NCBI GenBank assembly: GCA_900541985.1
Contig: UQLX01000010.1
Location: forward strand, 9,044 to 73,043
DNA: 64,000 bases
Source: an uncultured Blautia sp.
Lineage (GTDB): Bacteria > Bacillota > Clostridia > Lachnospirales > Lachnospiraceae
Direction of reading: 5' to 3'
Positions 42,402 to 52,036 of this stretch are shown here, piece after piece. The translations under genes and the position numbers were made by a program. A model generated the notes under the pieces. It had not been told where the DNA came from. It did not search any database and saw nothing but the letters and a program-made list of their open reading frames with translations. The first letter of the stretch is position 1, and each line of letters opens with the position of its first letter.

Positions 42402-43619
42402 TTGGCATCGAAAGAAAAAAATAAAAAAATTGTATCAAATACAGCCTACACCATAGGAGGCGCGCTTCTGATGAACGGGGTTCTGCAGGTTCTGGTCTAT
42501 CCGCTGCTGAACCGTTTCATGGGAAGCGACCAGCTTGGTGAGCTGCTGTATCTTATGGGGCTGGTGGCGATTCTCTGTCCTTCGGTAGGGCAGGCTTTAA
42601 ACACCAGCCGCCTTGTTGTGAGAAGAGATTATGAGGTAAAGAACGGAGACTATAATATCCTGCTTCTTTTATTTGGAGGCGCAGGTACGGCAGTGACTCT
42701 GATGGTGGGAAAAAACTCCATGACCTCTGTTTCCGTGATCTTCTGGACCGTGCTTCTTCTTATGACGACGATCTTCCGGTATTACGGAGATGTGGAGTAT
42801 CGCCTGAATCTGGACTACCGGAATTATTTTAATTATTATGCAGTTCTGACTGTGGGCTATGTGGCAGGCTTTGGCCTTTATTTCCTGACAAAAAACTGGT
42901 TTCTGGTATTTGTGACAGGAGAAGTGGCGGCTTTGGTATATCTTGCAGCCACCGGAACCGTATTCCATGGATTCTTTAAGAGAAGCAGATGGTTCGGCAC
43001 AGCCTTCCAGAGAGGCGGATTTCTTGTTATTTCCTACCTGATTACGAACCTGACGCTGAATATCGACCGTCTTGTTCTGGAACATCTGATCGGGCATCTG
43101 GCGGTAACACAGTATTATGTGACGTCCCTGATCGGAAAAACGCTGGTGCTTCTGGTGGCTCCGGTAAACACGATCATTATTTCCTATCTTACACGGAAGC
43201 AGGAGAGGATGGGAAGAAAGCAGTTTTTGCAGTTTACCGGGATCGGCGTGGGAGTCAGCCTTGTGTTTTTTATAGGCTCTCAGATTGGAACACCGCTGTT
43301 TGTATGGCTGTTTTACAGGGATCTTTATGAATCCGTAAAAGGAATGATGACGGTTGTGAACCTGAGCCAGATCCTGGGAGTTCTGTCTGCTTATCTTTTT
43401 ATTGTGGTTTTGACCTTTACAGAAGAAAAATGGCAGTTGATTCTGCAGATCCTTCATCTGGTGATCATCACTGCTCTTGTGTTGCTTTTTACAAAGAACA
43501 GCGGTATTATGGGATTTGCGGAAGCGGTTCTGATTGCCAATGCCATCCGTGTGGCGGCAGTGATCCTTCTGGGACTCTGGAAGGCGGGAGACAGAAAAGC
43601 GCAGCCGCTGAAGCAGTAA
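42402..43619 (+). CDS. Polysaccharide flippase-like membrane protein (Wzx/MATE-type)
   Basis: 405 residues with about twelve membrane segments, opening with VSNTAYTIGGALLMNGVLQV. The TTG start at 42402 follows GGGAGGG; the first ATG is 23 codons in and would cut the first helix. The fold resembles Wzx/PST exporters, though shorter than most (about 420-480). It would turn lipid-linked sugars to the outside. It sits between the two PaaK-like genes, so it may handle the same modified lipid-linked unit. Confidence 0.75.
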   Translation: MASKEKNKKIVSNTAYTIGGALLMNGVLQVLVYPLLNRFMGSDQLGELLYLMGLVAILCPSVGQALNTSRLVVRRDYEVKNGDYNILLLLFGGAGTAVTLMVGKNSMTSVSVIFWTVLLLMTTIFRYYGDVEYRLNLDYRNYFNYYAVLTVGYVAGFGLYFLTKNWFLVFVTGEVAALVYLAATGTVFHGFFKRSRWFGTAFQRGGFLVISYLITNLTLNIDRLVLEHLIGHLAVTQYYVTSLIGKTLVLLVAPVNTIIISYLTRKQERMGRKQFLQFTGIGVGVSLVFFIGSQIGTPLFVWLFYRDLYESVKGMMTVVNLSQILGVLSAYLFIVVLTFTEEKWQLILQILHLVIITALVLLFTKNSGIMGFAEAVLIANAIRVAAVILLGLWKAGDRKAQPLKQ

Positions 43620-43650
43620 TAAATCTGATTTTATATGGAAAGGAAAAAAT

Positions 43651-44970
43651 ATGCAGGCTGGAGAAATTTTAAGGAGAGCTGCTTTTAATGGTCTTGACAG
43701 GCTTCATGGTGGAAAGCTTGCAAAGATAAAAGCAGTAAATAAACGGGAGATCGTAGAAGGGATCACAGAGGAATATGCGCAGCGCCGGGTTGAGATGCTT
43801 CTGGAACATGCCAAAAAGCATTCCGCATATTATAAAGACTATCAGGATGCCCGTGATATCACAGATTTTCCTGTTATGACAAAAATGAAATACAACGAAA
43901 ATAAGGACAGCATCCTTTGCGATATGTATCAGGACAAAAAGGACAGTCTGTTTCAGCTGAAGACCAGCGGATCCACAGGCGCGCCGTTCACCGTGCTTTG
44001 CGACGGAGACAAAATGAACCGGGTGAATATGAATTTTATTTCTTTTATGGAACTGAACGGCTTCCGTATGGGAATGAAAAGAGGGGAATTCCGTGTGTGG
44101 ATCCCGGGGAAAAATGTGATCTCCAAATGGAAATCCTTTAAAAATAACCTGATCATGATCGATATTTCCAATATGGGAGACGAGGCGCTGGCCGGTATCT
44201 GCGAAAAGATCCGCAAAGACCGGATCCAGGTTCTGGTAGCATATTCCAGTGCCCTGGTGGTTCTTGCCGGATATCTGAAAAGAAAAAATGTAGATATCAG
44301 CAAATGGGATGTGGAAATGGTTTTTGCCATGGGCGAGGCTCTTCCCCAGAAGACTTATGACGAAATCCGGGAGATATTTGGATTTACGGCTGTGCGCTCC
44401 TATGGAAACAATGAAAACGGATTCCTTGCCTGTCAGGTAGGGGACGAGGACCGTTACACCGTGGATCTTTATAATTTTTATATTGAAATGCTCAGCCTTG
44501 ATTCGGATGAACCGGTGAAGCCGGGAGAGCTGGGCAGGATCGTTGTAACTGACTATTATAACAAAGCTTTTCCTATGATTCGTTATGATACCGGAGATAC
44601 CGGAATCTATAAAGAAGTGATCGATGAAAAGGGAAGAAAGCACGGATATTTCACGGAAATCTACGGTCGGCGCGGTTCCATGATGTACAACTGTAAGGGC
44701 GAGCCTTTATCCATCCATGTGTTTATGAATGTGCTGATCAATATGGAAGGAATCGTGCATCAGGCAAAATGCATCCAGTGGGAAAAGAAGCGCTACGAGC
44801 TTCTTCTGAATGCAGACCGTACCAGAGTCAACGAAGAGGAGGTCGTTGCCTCCTACCGGAAATATCTGGGGGACGAAGCACAGATCGATGTGACCCATGT
44901 GGATGAAATTCCGATTGAGGCATCCGGAAAACGTATGGTATGTGTGCAGAAATGTCCGGATTATATGTAA
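43651..44970 (+). CDS. PaaK/CapK-like adenylate-forming enzyme 2
   Basis: 439 residues, colinear with the first PaaK-like protein but clearly different. Motifs: QLKTSGSTGAPFTVL (acyl-AMP binding), YGNNENGFLACQ, IRYDTGDTG and IYGRRGSMMYNCKG. GGAAAGG lies before the ATG. Two such enzymes in one operon, on either side of the flippase, suggest two acyl groups or two steps (activation and transfer). Substrate unknown. Confidence 0.8.
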   Translation: MQAGEILRRAAFNGLDRLHGGKLAKIKAVNKREIVEGITEEYAQRRVEMLLEHAKKHSAYYKDYQDARDITDFPVMTKMKYNENKDSILCDMYQDKKDSLFQLKTSGSTGAPFTVLCDGDKMNRVNMNFISFMELNGFRMGMKRGEFRVWIPGKNVISKWKSFKNNLIMIDISNMGDEALAGICEKIRKDRIQVLVAYSSALVVLAGYLKRKNVDISKWDVEMVFAMGEALPQKTYDEIREIFGFTAVRSYGNNENGFLACQVGDEDRYTVDLYNFYIEMLSLDSDEPVKPGELGRIVVTDYYNKAFPMIRYDTGDTGIYKEVIDEKGRKHGYFTEIYGRRGSMMYNCKGEPLSIHVFMNVLINMEGIVHQAKCIQWEKKRYELLLNADRTRVNEEEVVASYRKYLGDEAQIDVTHVDEIPIEASGKRMVCVQKCPDYM

Positions 44971-44982
44971 GGTGGAGAAAAA

Positions 44983-46824
44983 ATGAAACAGAAAGTATCT
45001 GATTATATTGCAGAATATATTGCACAGTGGGGGATACAGGATGTATTTACCGTAACCGGAGGAGGCGCCATGCACATGAATGATGCCTTTGGTCATCATC
45101 CGAAGCTTCACTGTACGTATCAGCATCACGAACAGGCCTGTGCTATGGCAGCAGAAGCCTATGCGCGTCTGGGCAATAAAATGGCAGCAGTCTGTGTTAC
45201 CACGGGACCTGGAGCAACCAATGCAGTGACCGGTGTTCTTGGCGGCTGGATGGATTCCATTCCTATGCTTGTATTCTCCGGTCAGGCCAGATATGCCACT
45301 ACGGTGGAGGCTTCCGGACTTCCGTTGAGGAGTATGGGTGTACAGGAGTGTAATATTGTTCCGGTGGTAAAACCTCTGACAAAATATGCCCATATGGTGA
45401 TCCGGCCGGAGGAAATCCGTTATCATCTGGAAAAAGCTCTTTATCTTGCGGTAAATGGAAGACCGGGACCGGTATGGCTGGACATTCCTCTGGACGTACA
45501 GGGAGCTGTGGTGGAAACGGAGGAGCTTCGGGCCTATGATCCCTCTGAAAATCCGGAACAGAAGCCGGGGGAGATTTCTGAGGAGATGATAGACCAGATC
45601 CTGGATAAGATCCAGAACAGCAGCCGTCCGGTGCTTTCTCCGGGGAATGGTGTGCGCCTTGCAGGTGCGGCAGAGGAATTTCATCAGCTGGCAGAGCTGC
45701 TGGGGGTTCCTGTAGTGACAGGAATGAGCAGTGTAGATGCCATGGAATATGACCATCCTCTGTTTGTGGGAAGAAGCGGAGGAACCGGAACCAGACCTGG
45801 AAACTTTGCTTTGCAGAACAGTGATGTGCTTCTTTCCATTGGAAACCGTCAGGGCTTTGCACAGACCGGATTCCAATTTCAGGACTGGGCAAGAGAAAGC
45901 TATACCATTCTCAATGACATTGATGAAAATGAATTAAAAAAGCCCAGTCTTCATGTAAGTCTTCCGGTATGCGGAGATGCAGGAGAACTGATCCGAAAGC
46001 TGATCCATTCTGCCCGGAACCGAGGCGCTTCTGCAGGAAAACCTCTGTTTCAGGGGCAGTCCTGGAGAGAGCAGTGCCTGCTCTGGAAAGAGAAATATCC
46101 GGTGGTCACAGAAAAGCATTATGAGATGATAGAAGAAGGCTGTACCAATATCTATGCTTTTTATGAAGAACTGTCAAAAGCCATGAAAGAAGATCAGAAT
46201 CTGATGGTCAGTGTGGGAACCTCCCGTGTGGCAGGAAGTCAGACTTTCAAGGTGAAAAAAGGACAGAGATTTATCACAAACCCTAATACGGCATCCATGG
46301 GCTTCTGCCTTCCGGGCGCTATTGGAGTCTGCATTGCGTCAGATAAGAAACCGGTGGTATGTGTGACCGGAGAGGGAAGTCTCCAGATGAATATCCAGGA
46401 GCTTCAGACGATCATTCATAATCGTCTGCCGATAAAGCTTTTTGTGATAAACAATCAGGGATATCATTCCATCCGTCAGACACAGCAGACGTATTTCGGA
46501 GAACCGCTGGTAGGCGTAGGGGAGGAAAGCGGAGATCTGAGTTTTCCGGATCTGAGCCGGCTTGCACCTGCGTATGGATTTCCCTATGACTGTATCCACA
46601 GTTCAGAGGAGCTGGAAGAAAAAATCAATAAGACTCTGGAGACGGAAGGCGCTGTGATCTGTGAGGTGTTTGTTACCAAATATCAGAAAACCGAGCCGAA
46701 GACTTCCTCCAAAAAGCTTCCGGACGGAAGAATGATCTCCGCGCCGCTGGAGGATATGTATCCGTTTTTATCCAGGGAGGAGCTGGAAGAAAATATGTAC
46801 ATTCCACTTCCGGAGCGCAGCTGA
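44983..46824 (+). CDS. TPP-dependent acetolactate synthase-like enzyme (YerE-like candidate)
   Basis: 613 residues with three ALS-type domains. The N-terminal pyrimidine domain has the catalytic Glu in YQHHEQACAMAAEAY and TTGPGATNAVTG; a middle FAD-like domain spans about 195-340; the C-terminal TPP domain has GEGSLQMNIQEL to VINNQGY, with GEG where GDG is usual. In Yersinia, YerE, an ALS relative, adds a two-carbon unit from pyruvate to CDP-4-keto-3,6-dideoxyglucose. Here the enzyme follows rfbG-rfbH in one operon and is followed by an SDR reductase, so a branched-chain sugar is a good hypothesis. An ordinary acetolactate synthase would sit with ilv genes. AAGGTGGAG precedes the start, 12 bases after the second PaaK-like gene. 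Confidence 0.8.
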   Translation: MKQKVSDYIAEYIAQWGIQDVFTVTGGGAMHMNDAFGHHPKLHCTYQHHEQACAMAAEAYARLGNKMAAVCVTTGPGATNAVTGVLGGWMDSIPMLVFSGQARYATTVEASGLPLRSMGVQECNIVPVVKPLTKYAHMVIRPEEIRYHLEKALYLAVNGRPGPVWLDIPLDVQGAVVETEELRAYDPSENPEQKPGEISEEMIDQILDKIQNSSRPVLSPGNGVRLAGAAEEFHQLAELLGVPVVTGMSSVDAMEYDHPLFVGRSGGTGTRPGNFALQNSDVLLSIGNRQGFAQTGFQFQDWARESYTILNDIDENELKKPSLHVSLPVCGDAGELIRKLIHSARNRGASAGKPLFQGQSWREQCLLWKEKYPVVTEKHYEMIEEGCTNIYAFYEELSKAMKEDQNLMVSVGTSRVAGSQTFKVKKGQRFITNPNTASMGFCLPGAIGVCIASDKKPVVCVTGEGSLQMNIQELQTIIHNRLPIKLFVINNQGYHSIRQTQQTYFGEPLVGVGEESGDLSFPDLSRLAPAYGFPYDCIHSSEELEEKINKTLETEGAVICEVFVTKYQKTEPKTSSKKLPDGRMISAPLEDMYPFLSREELEENMYIPLPERS

Positions 46825-46857
46825 CAAAAATACCGGATGGGAAAGAGAAAGGAAAAT

Positions 46858-47790
46858 ATGCAGAAGATTATTGTAACAGGAGCCACCAGTATGATCGGTA
46901 CGGCCCTGATAAAAGAATGCATGAAAAAGGGCATCGAGGTTTATGCAGTGGTCCGGGCTTCTTCAGGAAAGAAGATGCGTCTGCCGCAAAGTGAAAAACT
47001 TCATATGGTAGACGGCTCTCTGGAAGATCTGGAGACGCTTCCTCAGAAGATTCCGGAAAAATGCGATACCTTTTATCATATTGCATGGGGGAATACCGGA
47101 GAAAATCGAAATTGCAGCACAGAGCTTCAGAGCAGGAATATCGCATATACACTGGCAGCAGTGAAGGCTGCTCATGCCCTTGGCTGCAGGCGCTTTATCG
47201 GCGCAGGATCCCAGGCGGAATACGAACCTATGGATGTGGATAAGATCTCTCCGGACAGTCCGGTCAATCCGACCACTCCCTACGGAGCTGCAAAGCTTGC
47301 CTCCGGGCAGCTGGCACGTATGCTTTGTAAGGAGCTGGGAATGGAGTGTATCTGGCCAAGGATTTTCAGTGTTTACGGAATTTACGAAAAGGAAACCACC
47401 ATGGTGGCTTCCGGCCTCCGTAAAATGCTTGCCGGGGAACCGACATCCTTTACCCCTGCTCTGCAGAGGTGGGATTACCTTTTCAGTGCAGATGCCGGAA
47501 GAGCATACTGCCTCATTGGGGAAAAAGGAAAAGACGGAGCTGTGTACTGTGTGGGAAGCGGGAATGCCGCTCCTCTTAAAGATTATATAGAAATCATGGC
47601 GGAGCTTACCGGGGCGAAAGAAACCGGGATCGGAGCCAGACCATATCCGGCAGGTGCAGTGATGAATCTCTGTGCAGATATCTCATCTCTTACAGAAGAT
47701 ACCGGGTTTGTGCCGGAATATACCTTCCGGGAGGGAATCAGAGAAACCATCACCTGGCTGAAAACCGGGAATACAGGAGAAACAAAATGA
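46858..47790 (+). CDS. NAD(P)-dependent sugar epimerase/reductase (SDR; YerF-like candidate)
   Basis: 310 residues from the ATG at 46858, behind GAAAGGA; an in-frame ATG at 46837 lacks a ribosome site. The extended SDR fold shows VTGATSMIGTALIKEC, a catalytic Tyr/Lys pair in PYGAAKLASGQLA, and RRFIGAGSQAEY with the active-site Ser. It could reduce the keto group made by the TPP enzyme, or the C4 keto group, to finish the sugar. The stop overlaps the GT2 start by 4 bases. Confidence 0.85.
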   Translation: MQKIIVTGATSMIGTALIKECMKKGIEVYAVVRASSGKKMRLPQSEKLHMVDGSLEDLETLPQKIPEKCDTFYHIAWGNTGENRNCSTELQSRNIAYTLAAVKAAHALGCRRFIGAGSQAEYEPMDVDKISPDSPVNPTTPYGAAKLASGQLARMLCKELGMECIWPRIFSVYGIYEKETTMVASGLRKMLAGEPTSFTPALQRWDYLFSADAGRAYCLIGEKGKDGAVYCVGSGNAAPLKDYIEIMAELTGAKETGIGARPYPAGAVMNLCADISSLTEDTGFVPEYTFREGIRETITWLKTGNTGETK

Positions 47791-48815
47791 AAAAAAAGAT
47801 ATCGGTGGTGATCCCCACCTATAATGAAGAGGCAAACGTCGTTGCTCTTGCAAAAGCAATCATAGAAGTAATGGAGAGGGATCTCAGTCATTATGATTAT
47901 GAGATCCTGTTTATTGACAATCATTCCAAAGATAATACCCAGGCGCTTCTCCGGGGACTTTGCACAAACAACAAAAAGATCAAGGCTATTTTTAATGCCA
48001 AGAATTTCGGTCAGGCAAGATCTCCTGTTTATGGAATGAAGCAGGCCTACGGAGATTGTGTGGTCCGTATGTGCGCGGACTTTCAGGATCCGGTGGACAT
48101 GATCCCCCAATTTGTAAAGGAATGGGAAGACGGGCATAAGATTGTGATCGGTATCAAAAAAGCCAGTCAGGAACGGAAGATCATGTATAAGATCCGCGGG
48201 CTTTACTACAAAATGATCCAGAAGATCACAGATATCGACCATATAGAACAGTTTACCGGATTTGGCCTGTACGACAAAAAGTTCGTGGATGTAGTGCGGG
48301 ATCTTCACGATCCCATGCCGTATCTTCGTGGAATCATTGCAGAGCTGGGATTTGATTATAAGGCGATCCCTTATACACAGCCAAAACGCCGGGCCGGAAA
48401 AAGCAAGAATAATTTCTACAGCCTTTATGATTATGCCATGATCGGCATTACTTCTTACTCAAAAGTGGTAATGCGTCTTGCTACCTTTGCCGGATTTATC
48501 ATTGGCGGATTGAGTCTTGTGGCGGCGATCGTATATCTGGTACTGAAACTGATGTACTGGGATCGTTTTTCAGCAGGTATTGCTCCGATGGTGATCGGAA
48601 TGTTCCTTCTGGGCTCGCTGCAGCTGTTTTTTATCGGATTTCTGGGTGAGTACGTGCTGAGTATCAACACCAGAGTTCTGGATCGTCCTCTTGTAGTAGA
48701 AGAGGAACGTCTGAATTTCGAGGAAGAAGAGGAAATCCTGAAGAAGGCCGTATCTGAGGCAATCGGAAAAAAAGACCCGGAAGTTGCGGATTTGAAGGAG
48801 AACAGCAATGAATAA
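47787..48815 (+). CDS. GtrB/ArnC-like polyprenyl-phosphate glycosyltransferase (GT2)
   Basis: 342 residues. The GT2 domain (1-225) has SVVIPTYNEEANVV, FIDNHSKDNTQ and MCADFQDPVDMIPQF, where the acids bind sugar nucleotide and metal. Two membrane segments follow (AGFIIGGLSLVAAIVYLVLK, GMFLLGSLQLFFIGFLGEYVL, 21 residues at about 272-292). This type loads a sugar onto undecaprenyl phosphate on the inner face. A charged tail follows. The start overlaps the SDR gene (ATGA) and the end overlaps the next gene by 8 bases, so the three are coupled. Confidence 0.87.
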   Translation: MKKKISVVIPTYNEEANVVALAKAIIEVMERDLSHYDYEILFIDNHSKDNTQALLRGLCTNNKKIKAIFNAKNFGQARSPVYGMKQAYGDCVVRMCADFQDPVDMIPQFVKEWEDGHKIVIGIKKASQERKIMYKIRGLYYKMIQKITDIDHIEQFTGFGLYDKKFVDVVRDLHDPMPYLRGIIAELGFDYKAIPYTQPKRRAGKSKNNFYSLYDYAMIGITSYSKVVMRLATFAGFIIGGLSLVAAIVYLVLKLMYWDRFSAGIAPMVIGMFLLGSLQLFFIGFLGEYVLSINTRVLDRPLVVEEERLNFEEEEEILKKAVSEAIGKKDPEVADLKENSNE

Positions 48816-50670
48816 GAAAAAAGAAAAAAATGCGCCGGGATATTTTGCCCGGAAAAAAGCAGAGTGGGGAAGCATGAGCTTATGGAGTGCGGATGATCTC
48901 TGCCGACTTGACTGGATTTTTTCTTTTCTGATCCTGGCGGTGCTTTTTGTACTTTGTGCCCATTCGGATGTGAAGCTGACCGGAAACCGTTCCTTCCTGA
49001 TGTATGAGCATTTTACAGATTTTTACCAGGCAAGCTACGAGCAGTCCGGAGGCTACTGGGCAAATTATCTGCCCAGCACCTTTGTGGCGTATGCTATCTG
49101 GAATCTTCCCCTATATCTTACCGGACATGTGCCGGAAGCGATCCTCACAAATAGCTTTATCAATATCATGTGGTATAAGCTTCTTCCGGTGATCCTGTAT
49201 TTTATTACAGCCCAGCTGATGTACCGGATCGGTAAGGAAATGGGGTTCGGAGAAAAAAAATCCCTTTTGTGCAAGTTTGCTTTTCTGGTATTCCCCATGG
49301 GGGTGTTCAGCCAGTTCATTTTCAGCCAGTATGACATCTTTACTGTGTTTTTTATGGTTCTTGGCTTCTACCTTTTTTTGAAGGGGAAAATGTGGCAGTT
49401 TGCACTTGCTTTTGGCATGGCAGCAACTTTTAAATACCATGCAGTGCTGTATTTTCTGGTTCTGCTTCTTCTGAAAGAAAAGAAGATACGAAATCTGATT
49501 CGATATACGATACTTATGGCGGTTCCTCTGGCAGTGGAGATTCTTCCGAATCTGGGATCAGAAGCCTTCAGGAGAAATGTTTTCGGCTTTGGCGCTCTGG
49601 AATATGTGCAGAAGCCTTTTGCCCTGGGATTTTTCAGCGGCATCAACCTTCTGGCGGCTGTGGCAGCTTTTGTGCTTGTGTGGGCTTATCAGAGAAAAGC
49701 CGAGACAAAAGGGGAACTGGAATCCTGGGCGGTATTTTTCTGTGTGGCAGTCAGCTTTGCCATTTTTGGATTTTCCACCTGGAATCCTCAGTGGATCCTT
49801 CTGATGGCTCCATTTCTTGTTCTGAACACTATGATCAGCGGCAATGGAAATCTGCTTTTGATGATAACAAACATTTTTATGCTTGCCATGTATATTTTCT
49901 GCAGCCAGAGCATGGTAGATGAAAGGGTGCTGAACAGCGGAATCCTGAAATATATTCTGAAGGACAGAGAATTTGCAGTGCGGATGTGGGATCTTTACCA
50001 GTTCCACGATCAGGAACTCCTCTGCACAGCAATGTGGATCGTTCTTGTGATCTATGTGGTATTTGGCCATCCGAGATACCACAGCAGAAAGGGCGTGGTT
50101 GTGGCAAAGGGAATGGTATGGCAGATCCGATCCGCCTTTCTTTTCGGAGTGGCAGCCTTTGTGATCCCTATGCTGGTGTGCGCAATGGGCGTGCTTCAGG
50201 GTAAAATGAATTTCTTTGATAACAGCCGCCAGAATATGGAAATGGAAAATGTGGTGATGCTGGAAGAAGATCAGCCGGTAGTGCAGGAATTTACGGCAGA
50301 TGGAACCACGTTGTCCAATATCAAGATCCGCGTTTACACGCAGGTGGGTGCAGAACCTGCCGGTTTGAATGTGACTCTTCGGGATAAGGAAACAGGAGAG
50401 ATGCTTTATGAAAGCAAGGGAGATACATATGGAATCAAGGAGAATACTGCTCTCTATTCTTTCCTGAAACAACCGGTTTCCGTAGAAAGCGGAAAAACCT
50501 ATGAGCTGGAGATTTCCAGTGATGCAGCTGCGGGAAGCGGGATTGGACTTTACTGCGTGACGGATAAAAAAGGTCAGGAACTTCTGACAGTGGCTCCCGC
50601 AGGAGAAGAAGGCGCGGATCCGGCTGCAGAAAAACGGTGCCTGCAAATGTGTGTGTCCGGTATTCAGTAA
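48808..50670 (+). CDS. GT-C-type membrane glycosyltransferase with extracellular C-terminal domain
   Basis: 620 residues. About eleven membrane segments lie between 34 and 470; the loop after the first (LMYEHFTDFYQASYEQSGGY) has acid and aromatic residues as in GT-C enzymes that use lipid-linked sugar donors. Mid-protein FGFSTWNPQWILLMAPF is characteristic of GT39/87-like proteins. Residues about 490-620 form a beta-rich outer domain (EFTADGTTLSNIKIRVYTQ, ESGKTYELEISSDAAAG). It would move the sugar from undecaprenyl phosphate to a wall or capsule polymer outside. The acceptor is unknown. Confidence 0.75.
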   Translation: MNKKKEKNAPGYFARKKAEWGSMSLWSADDLCRLDWIFSFLILAVLFVLCAHSDVKLTGNRSFLMYEHFTDFYQASYEQSGGYWANYLPSTFVAYAIWNLPLYLTGHVPEAILTNSFINIMWYKLLPVILYFITAQLMYRIGKEMGFGEKKSLLCKFAFLVFPMGVFSQFIFSQYDIFTVFFMVLGFYLFLKGKMWQFALAFGMAATFKYHAVLYFLVLLLLKEKKIRNLIRYTILMAVPLAVEILPNLGSEAFRRNVFGFGALEYVQKPFALGFFSGINLLAAVAAFVLVWAYQRKAETKGELESWAVFFCVAVSFAIFGFSTWNPQWILLMAPFLVLNTMISGNGNLLLMITNIFMLAMYIFCSQSMVDERVLNSGILKYILKDREFAVRMWDLYQFHDQELLCTAMWIVLVIYVVFGHPRYHSRKGVVVAKGMVWQIRSAFLFGVAAFVIPMLVCAMGVLQGKMNFFDNSRQNMEMENVVMLEEDQPVVQEFTADGTTLSNIKIRVYTQVGAEPAGLNVTLRDKETGEMLYESKGDTYGIKENTALYSFLKQPVSVESGKTYELEISSDAAAGSGIGLYCVTDKKGQELLTVAPAGEEGADPAAEKRCLQMCVSGIQ

Positions 50671-50742
50671 AAGACGAAATGGGAATATTTATCAGTTAAT
50701 AATGAAATTTATACTTTTATAATATAAAAATTTCCTAAAGTG

Positions 50743-50772
50743 TTGTTAAAATTCATGGGTTTGTGGTATAAT
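50743..50772 (+). promoter_or_regulatory. Promoter of hpf
   Basis: TTGTTA (50743-50748), 18 bases, TATAAT (50767-50772), with TG one base before the -10 (extended -10). The leader of about 65 bases ends in AAAGGGGATGGAAG before the start. Confidence 0.75.
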
Positions 50773-50844
50773 GACTTCATAAACATCAGACACAGCTTTT
50801 TCTGTGTAAATGTTGCCCAAATAAACAGCAAAGGGGATGGAAGT

Positions 50845-51372
<528 letters not shown>

Positions 51373-51382
51373 TAAAATGATA

Positions 51383-51419
51383 AAAAAGGCTGCTGTTGGA
51401 TTTCAACAGCAGCCTTTTT
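51383..51419. terminator. Terminator after hpf
   Basis: AAAAAGGCTGCTGTTG (51383-51398), 5-base loop, CAACAGCAGCCTTTTT (51404-51419). Works in both directions, so it could also end the leftward tpiA remnant. Confidence 0.92.
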
Positions 51420-51453
51420 CTGTCCGGTATGCCGGACAAGGAAGAGGGGAATC

Positions 51454-51871
51454 CTATGATTTTCTGCAGGCTTTAACAGCATTGCGGATCACAATGTCGA
51501 ATTTGTCTGCGTCCCAGGCGGCTCTGCCGGTGAAAAGACCGTCGATAGAGGGCTGAACAATCAGGCTGTCAGCGTTCTGGGAATTCACACTTCCGCCATA
51601 AAGAACAGGGATCTGTGAAGCTTTTTCCCGGAAAAGTTCTGTCAGCGTTTCTCTGATGATCTTATGCATGGATTCAGCATATTCCGGAGAAGCGGGAGTT
51701 ACGTTTACACCAATAGACCAGACCGGCTCGTAGGCGATCCATATTTTGTCAGTTCTGTCCATGGGAATATCATGAAGCCCTATTTTCAGCTTTGCGCGAA
51801 GGACTTCGGCGCTGATTCCGTAATCTTTTTGTTCTTTTGTTTCTCCAATACATAAAAGTGCAGTAAATCCA
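51454..51871 (-). pseudogene. tpiA: C-terminal fragment of triosephosphate isomerase
   Basis: On the minus strand, homology begins abruptly at GFTALLCIGETKEQKDYG and runs to the end: IAYEPVWSIGVN with the catalytic Glu, VLYGGSVNSQNA and DGLFTGRAAWDA. That is about 139 of some 250 residues; the Lys and His half of the active site is gone. The open frame continues to 51978, but that part is only the reverse of the neighbouring fragment (MVISCKSAFSN and so on). The parent was a second TPI, as found in sugar-acid or tetritol gene sets. Dead unless expressed as a fragment. Confidence 0.85.
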
Positions 51872-51874
51872 TAC

Positions 51875-52036
51875 AGGTTATGGATTATGTAATACCGCAG
51901 GCAGATATCGGACGTCTGGTGGGCAGCTATGACGGTCTTCCGGTAGTTGGAAAAGGCGGACTTACAGGAAATGACCATACAGCCTGTGACATTGTAGACC
52001 GTCTGTTTAAGGAAGCAGCAAGAAAAAAACTCCTGT
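51875..52036 (+). pseudogene. Fragment of an unknown sugar enzyme, possibly a four-carbon acid sugar kinase
   Basis: Rightward frame reading VMDYVIPQADIGRLVGSYDG then LPVVGKGGLTGNDHTACDIV and ending near FKEAARKKL. It has a stop just upstream in its frame and no start signal, and it changes into the kdgT frame near 52036. The glycine-rich PVVGKGG block reminds me of the C-terminal nucleotide domain of DUF1537 kinases, but this is weak. It is best read as the C-terminal piece of a gene whose 5' part was lost in the same event that cut tpiA. Confidence 0.45.

Noticed and set aside
44707..45876. 389-codon minus-strand frame opposite the PaaK-like and TPP enzyme genes
   Set aside because: Spans two real genes antisense and has a Cys/His/Arg-rich nonsense composition.
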